Assembly (NCBI GenBank): GCA_900549845.1 | Contig: URPT01000063.1 | Coordinates: 1 to 8,899 of the forward strand | Origin: an uncultured Veillonella sp. | Lineage (GTDB): Bacteria; Bacillota; Negativicutes; Veillonellales; Veillonellaceae | Length of the DNA: 8,899 nt | Direction: 5' to 3' | In this document: positions 6,336 to 8,899 of the stretch, piece by piece | Numbering within the stretch: position 1 is the stretch's first letter | How the letters are laid out: each line of letters opens with the position of its first letter | Program-made: the position numbers and the translations under genes | The notes under the pieces: generated by a model | The model's database searches: none | What the model was told of the DNA's origin: nothing | The model's input: the letters and a program-made list of their open reading frames with translations, nothing else

Positions 6336-7532
6336 ATGAAACCAATTTCAGGTAAAGCAAGTTTATCTGTCCTCTTGGGGGCAGCTTTCTTGATGGCCAC
6401 GTCCTCTATTGGGCCGGGCTTTATGTTACAAACGGCGGCATTTACAAATGATTTAAAAGCAGATTTTGCGTTTGCCATCATTGTGTCTGTTATTTTTTCA
6501 ATTATTGCACAGCTTAATGTGTGGACAATCATTGGCATATCTAAAATGCGTGGTCAAGATATTGCGAATAAAGTATTGCCAGGACTTGGCTATTTCGTAG
6601 CATTCTTGATTTCTCTTGGGGGCCTTGCGTTCAATATCGGCAACATTGGGGGCGCGTCTATGGGCCTAAATATTGTATTTGGTATTGATACAACGACTGC
6701 AGCGGCTATTAGTGGTATCCTTGGTATTCTATTGTTCGCCTCTCCAAAAATGGGTGGTGTACTAGACAACACAGCTAAAATTCTTGGTACGGTTATGCTA
6801 GTATTGATTGGCTATGTAGCATTCTCTACAAATCCGCCAGTGGCTGAAGCGGTTACTCATGCGGTGGCACCAACGCATTATCCATGGCTCGCTACCATTA
6901 CCCTTATCGGTGGTACCGTAGGTGGTTACATTACATTCTCTGGCGGTCACCGCCTCATTGACGCGGGCATCACTGGTCAAGAACATTTGAAAGATGTACG
7001 TCGTGCAGCCTTCATGGGTATGTCCGTAGATGCAGTGGTTCGTATCTTGTTATTCTTAGCGGTTCTTGGCGTTGTGTCTATGGGCTATGCACTAGACCCT
7101 AAAGATCCAGCTGGTTCTGCATTCCTTCTTGGTGCTGGTGAAATCGGTCATAAATTATTCGGTATCGTCTTCTTCTGTGCAGCCTTAACATCTGTAGTAG
7201 GTGCAGCGTACACATCTGTGTCCTTCTTAAAAACATTGTTCAAAGTAGTAGAACGCAATGAAAAATTGACTATTATGACATTCATCTTCGTTTCTACATG
7301 TATTTTGATCTTTATTGGTAAACCAGCATCCTTGTTGATTTTGGCTGGCTCCGTAAACGGCTTAATCTTGCCGATTACATTGGCAGTAATGCTCTTTGCT
7401 ACTCATAAATCTGCAATCGTAGGAGACTACAAACATAATAAACTGTTATACTATACAGGATGGATTGTAGTACTTGTAACAGCTTACATCGGTGTTACAT
7501 CCTTACAAGGCATTGCTAAATTACTTGGTTAA
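6336..7532 (+). CDS. NRAMP-fold membrane transporter of the 5-oxoprolinase operon (YcsG-like)
   Basis: This 398-aa inner-membrane protein has about 11 hydrophobic segments (roughly 11-32, 44-67, 84-116, 122-140, 148-165, 185-203, 231-250, 274-300, 311-328, 332-356, 370-388) in the NRAMP/LeuT-like arrangement. NRAMP metal importers carry DPGN in helix 1 and an MPH-type motif in helix 6. Here the helix 1 site reads GPGF (26-29) and the helix 6 region reads TVGGYITFSGGHR (194-206), so the usual metal ligands are missing. B. subtilis has a comparable gene, ycsG, in its ycsF-kipI-kipA cluster, as I recall. I infer a transporter for 5-oxoproline or another organic solute rather than Mn/Fe, but the substrate is unproven. 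ATG 6336 is favoured because GGAGG (6326-6330) is five bases upstream; the in-frame GTG at 6324 overlaps that site. It lies between pxpA and pxpB on the same strand. Confidence 0.85.
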   Translation: MKPISGKASLSVLLGAAFLMATSSIGPGFMLQTAAFTNDLKADFAFAIIVSVIFSIIAQLNVWTIIGISKMRGQDIANKVLPGLGYFVAFLISLGGLAFNIGNIGGASMGLNIVFGIDTTTAAAISGILGILLFASPKMGGVLDNTAKILGTVMLVLIGYVAFSTNPPVAEAVTHAVAPTHYPWLATITLIGGTVGGYITFSGGHRLIDAGITGQEHLKDVRRAAFMGMSVDAVVRILLFLAVLGVVSMGYALDPKDPAGSAFLLGAGEIGHKLFGIVFFCAALTSVVGAAYTSVSFLKTLFKVVERNEKLTIMTFIFVSTCILIFIGKPASLLILAGSVNGLILPITLAVMLFATHKSAIVGDYKHNKLLYYTGWIVVLVTAYIGVTSLQGIAKLLG

Positions 7533-7544
7533 TTTGATAGTTAT

Positions 7545-7584
7545 GAAAGTACCATTATTTTCGTTTGAAGGTAATGGTTCTTTC
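7545..7584 (+). promoter_or_regulatory. Long intercistronic hairpin between the transporter gene and pxpB
   Basis: Bases 7545-7562 pair with 7567-7584 around a GTTT loop: 18 positions with one T-T mismatch (7550/7579) and two G-T wobbles. The 3' flank is TGGTTTTAGG, a poor U-tract, and the pxpB Shine-Dalgarno begins 11 bases later. It may be an attenuator, an mRNA-stability or processing element, or a weak terminator that lowers pxpBC expression. Confidence 0.65.
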
Positions 7585-7606
7585 TGGTTTTAGGAAGGAG
7601 ATACCT

Positions 7607-8347
7607 ATGAAACCTATAATTTCACCTGTAGGGGATTGCGCTATCTCTATTGATTTTGGTCAAGTCATCAATCCAAAGATTAATCGACATATTCGTCAAA
7701 CGATAGAGCGAATTCAAGAGCTGAATCTAGAGGGCATTATTGAATTAGTTCCTACCTATTGTGCATTGCTTTTGCAATATGATGCTATGATATACTCCTA
7801 TGCAGAATTGTGTAACATCATTGAGCCTACATTGGAGCAGACTGTAACAGATAATGCTAATGAACTTGTTACCGTCGTGGAAATTCCTACCGTGTACGGT
7901 GGTGAGTTTGGTCCAGACCTTGGTTTTGTAGCCTCTCATAATAATCTAACTGAAGATGAGGTTGTAGCCATTCATAGTGGTACTGATTACTTGGTATATA
8001 TGCTTGGCTTCATTCCTGGTTTTACCTATTTGGGCGGCATGGATCCACGCATTGCAACGCCTCGTTTGTCCTCACCAAGAACATTGATACCTGCAGGCTC
8101 TGTAGGCATTGCAGGGGAACAAACTGGCACATATCCATCTGACTCTCCAGGGGGCTGGCAAATCATTGGCCGTACACCGGTAACCATGTATGACATGTCT
8201 AAGAAACAAGCGGCGCTATTGAGTGCTGGCGACTATGTGCGCTATGTGCCGATAGGTGAAGCGGAATATAATCGCATTAAAGCATTGGGGGCGGACTATG
8301 CGCCATCCATGTATGAAGTAGAGGTAGGTGAGTTGCGTGGCTATTAA
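7607..8347 (+). CDS. pxpB: 5-oxoprolinase subunit B (KipI family)
   Basis: PxpB is the second subunit of the ATP-dependent 5-oxoprolinase complex and pairs with PxpC. In B. subtilis the homologue KipI was first described as an inhibitor of the sporulation kinase KinA. The 246-aa product has typical family motifs. These are SPVGDCAISIDFG near the N-terminus (6-18), GIIELVPTYCALLLQYD (43-59), VEIPTVYGGEFGPDL (91-105), YMLGFIPGFTYLGG (131-144), then PRLSSPRTLIPAGSVGIAG (152-170) and YPSDSPGGWQIIGRTP (176-191). AAGGAG (7595-7600) is six bases before ATG 7607. The in-frame TTG at 7565 and ATG at 7574 lie inside the upstream hairpin and place the Shine-Dalgarno within the gene, so they are rejected. 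The 3' end overlaps pxpC by 11 bases, consistent with translational coupling and equal subunit amounts. Confidence 0.95.
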   Translation: MKPIISPVGDCAISIDFGQVINPKINRHIRQTIERIQELNLEGIIELVPTYCALLLQYDAMIYSYAELCNIIEPTLEQTVTDNANELVTVVEIPTVYGGEFGPDLGFVASHNNLTEDEVVAIHSGTDYLVYMLGFIPGFTYLGGMDPRIATPRLSSPRTLIPAGSVGIAGEQTGTYPSDSPGGWQIIGRTPVTMYDMSKKQAALLSAGDYVRYVPIGEAEYNRIKALGADYAPSMYEVEVGELRGY

Positions 8348-8899
8348 TGAGTTTAATAAATTATCTATCTACGTAAATGCACCTGGCATGTACACCACCA
8401 TTCAAGATAAAGGTCGCGTTGGGTTCCAACAATATGGTATGCCTGTAGCAGGTCCTATGGATAGTGAAAGCTATCTCTTGGGGCAAGCACTGGTAGGTAA
8501 TGTAGAAACGGCAGGTGCCTTAGAATGCACATTGCTGGCGCCTACACTCACCGTGAAAGGCACATGTATCGTTGCTTTCACAGGAGCCGACATGGAACCA
8601 ACCATCAATAGTGTGCGAGTACCGAGATATATTCCATTTGTATGTCACGACGGCGATGTCATTTCCGGCGGTTTTAGCCAATGTGGCGTGCGCATGTACA
8701 TTTCTTTCTCTGGAGGTATCGACGTGCCAAGCATCAACGGCAGCGTATCGACCCATACAAAGGCGAAAATTGGGGGCCTTGAGGGTCGACCACTACAAAA
8801 GGGCGATGAACTTGGCATCAAAGCGTTCACCAGAGATGAAGTGCATGTCTGCGATTACCGTGGTGAAGGGCATACTCTATTCAATACCGCCTTATATAA
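8337..8899 (+). CDS. pxpC: 5-oxoprolinase subunit C (KipA / biotin-dependent carboxylase-like family), 3' end outside window
   Basis: PxpC forms the 5-oxoprolinase with PxpA and PxpB. The 187 visible codons stay open to the window edge, and the family is usually about 300-350 aa, so the C-terminal part is missing only because of the cut. Visible hallmarks are APGMYTTIQDKGRVGFQQYG (15-34), PVAGPMDSESYLLGQALVGN (36-55), ALECTLLAPTL (61-71), FTGADMEP (81-88) and SFSGGIDVP (123-131). I place the start at GTG 8337, preceded by AGGTGAG (8325-8331). ATG 8348 is in another frame, and I see no suitable in-frame ATG at the family start. The gene overlaps the end of pxpB by 11 bases in a different frame, which suggests coupled translation. 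Identity is secure; the exact start is less so. Confidence 0.92.
   Translation, partial: MAINEFNKLSIYVNAPGMYTTIQDKGRVGFQQYGMPVAGPMDSESYLLGQALVGNVETAGALECTLLAPTLTVKGTCIVAFTGADMEPTINSVRVPRYIPFVCHDGDVISGGFSQCGVRMYISFSGGIDVPSINGSVSTHTKAKIGGLEGRPLQKGDELGIKAFTRDEVHVCDYRGEGHTLFNTALY

Noticed and set aside
7565..7606. TTG 7565 or ATG 7574 start for pxpB
   Set aside because: Both lie inside the hairpin and upstream of AAGGAG, and the added residues are unlike the family N-terminus.
8520..8830. Two minus-strand open frames opposite pxpC
   Set aside because: They are antisense to clear PxpC motifs and have no features of their own.

Overview
The window looks like a chromosomal stretch of a low-GC Gram-negative-type Bacillota, most likely Veillonella or a close relative (class Negativicutes). 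This placement is an inference from AT-rich spacers, Shine-Dalgarno-rich starts, CGT/GTA-rich housekeeping codon use and a streptococcal-like clpL, a combination I associate with oral Veillonella. No 16S or other decisive marker is present. All protein-coding genes are on the + strand.

Region 1 (1-104) is the 3' part of a tRNA-Arg(TCT), entered at the D-loop, followed by a strong hairpin terminator. Region 2 (105-2666) is a self-contained two-gene cassette with its own extended -10 promoter and terminator. It encodes two paralogous proteins (385 and 399 aa, about 50% identical by hand alignment). Each has an HsdR-N-like PD-(D/E)XK nuclease domain followed by a conserved C-terminal region that I cannot name. 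No helicase, methylase or specificity gene accompanies them. Their arginine codon use (AGA/AGG-rich) differs sharply from clpL. This is the best candidate in the window for an undescribed defence-type system.

Region 3 (2667-5254) holds a stress-type regulatory region with a perfect CtsR operator beside a sigma-A-like promoter, then clpL, a two-AAA+ Hsp100 disaggregase very like the ClpL of streptococci and lactobacilli but with an extra charged tail, then a strong terminator.

Region 4 (5255-8899) is a 5-oxoproline (pyroglutamate) utilisation operon: pxpA, an NRAMP-fold transporter that lacks the canonical metal-site residues, pxpB, and pxpC, which is cut by the window end. PxpABC together hydrolyse 5-oxo-L-proline to L-glutamate at the cost of ATP. 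The embedded transporter is a plausible importer of 5-oxoproline or a related solute. Two non-coding peculiarities sit inside the operon: a TAGTAAA heptamer repeat array between pxpA and the transporter gene, and an 18-position hairpin between the transporter gene and pxpB.
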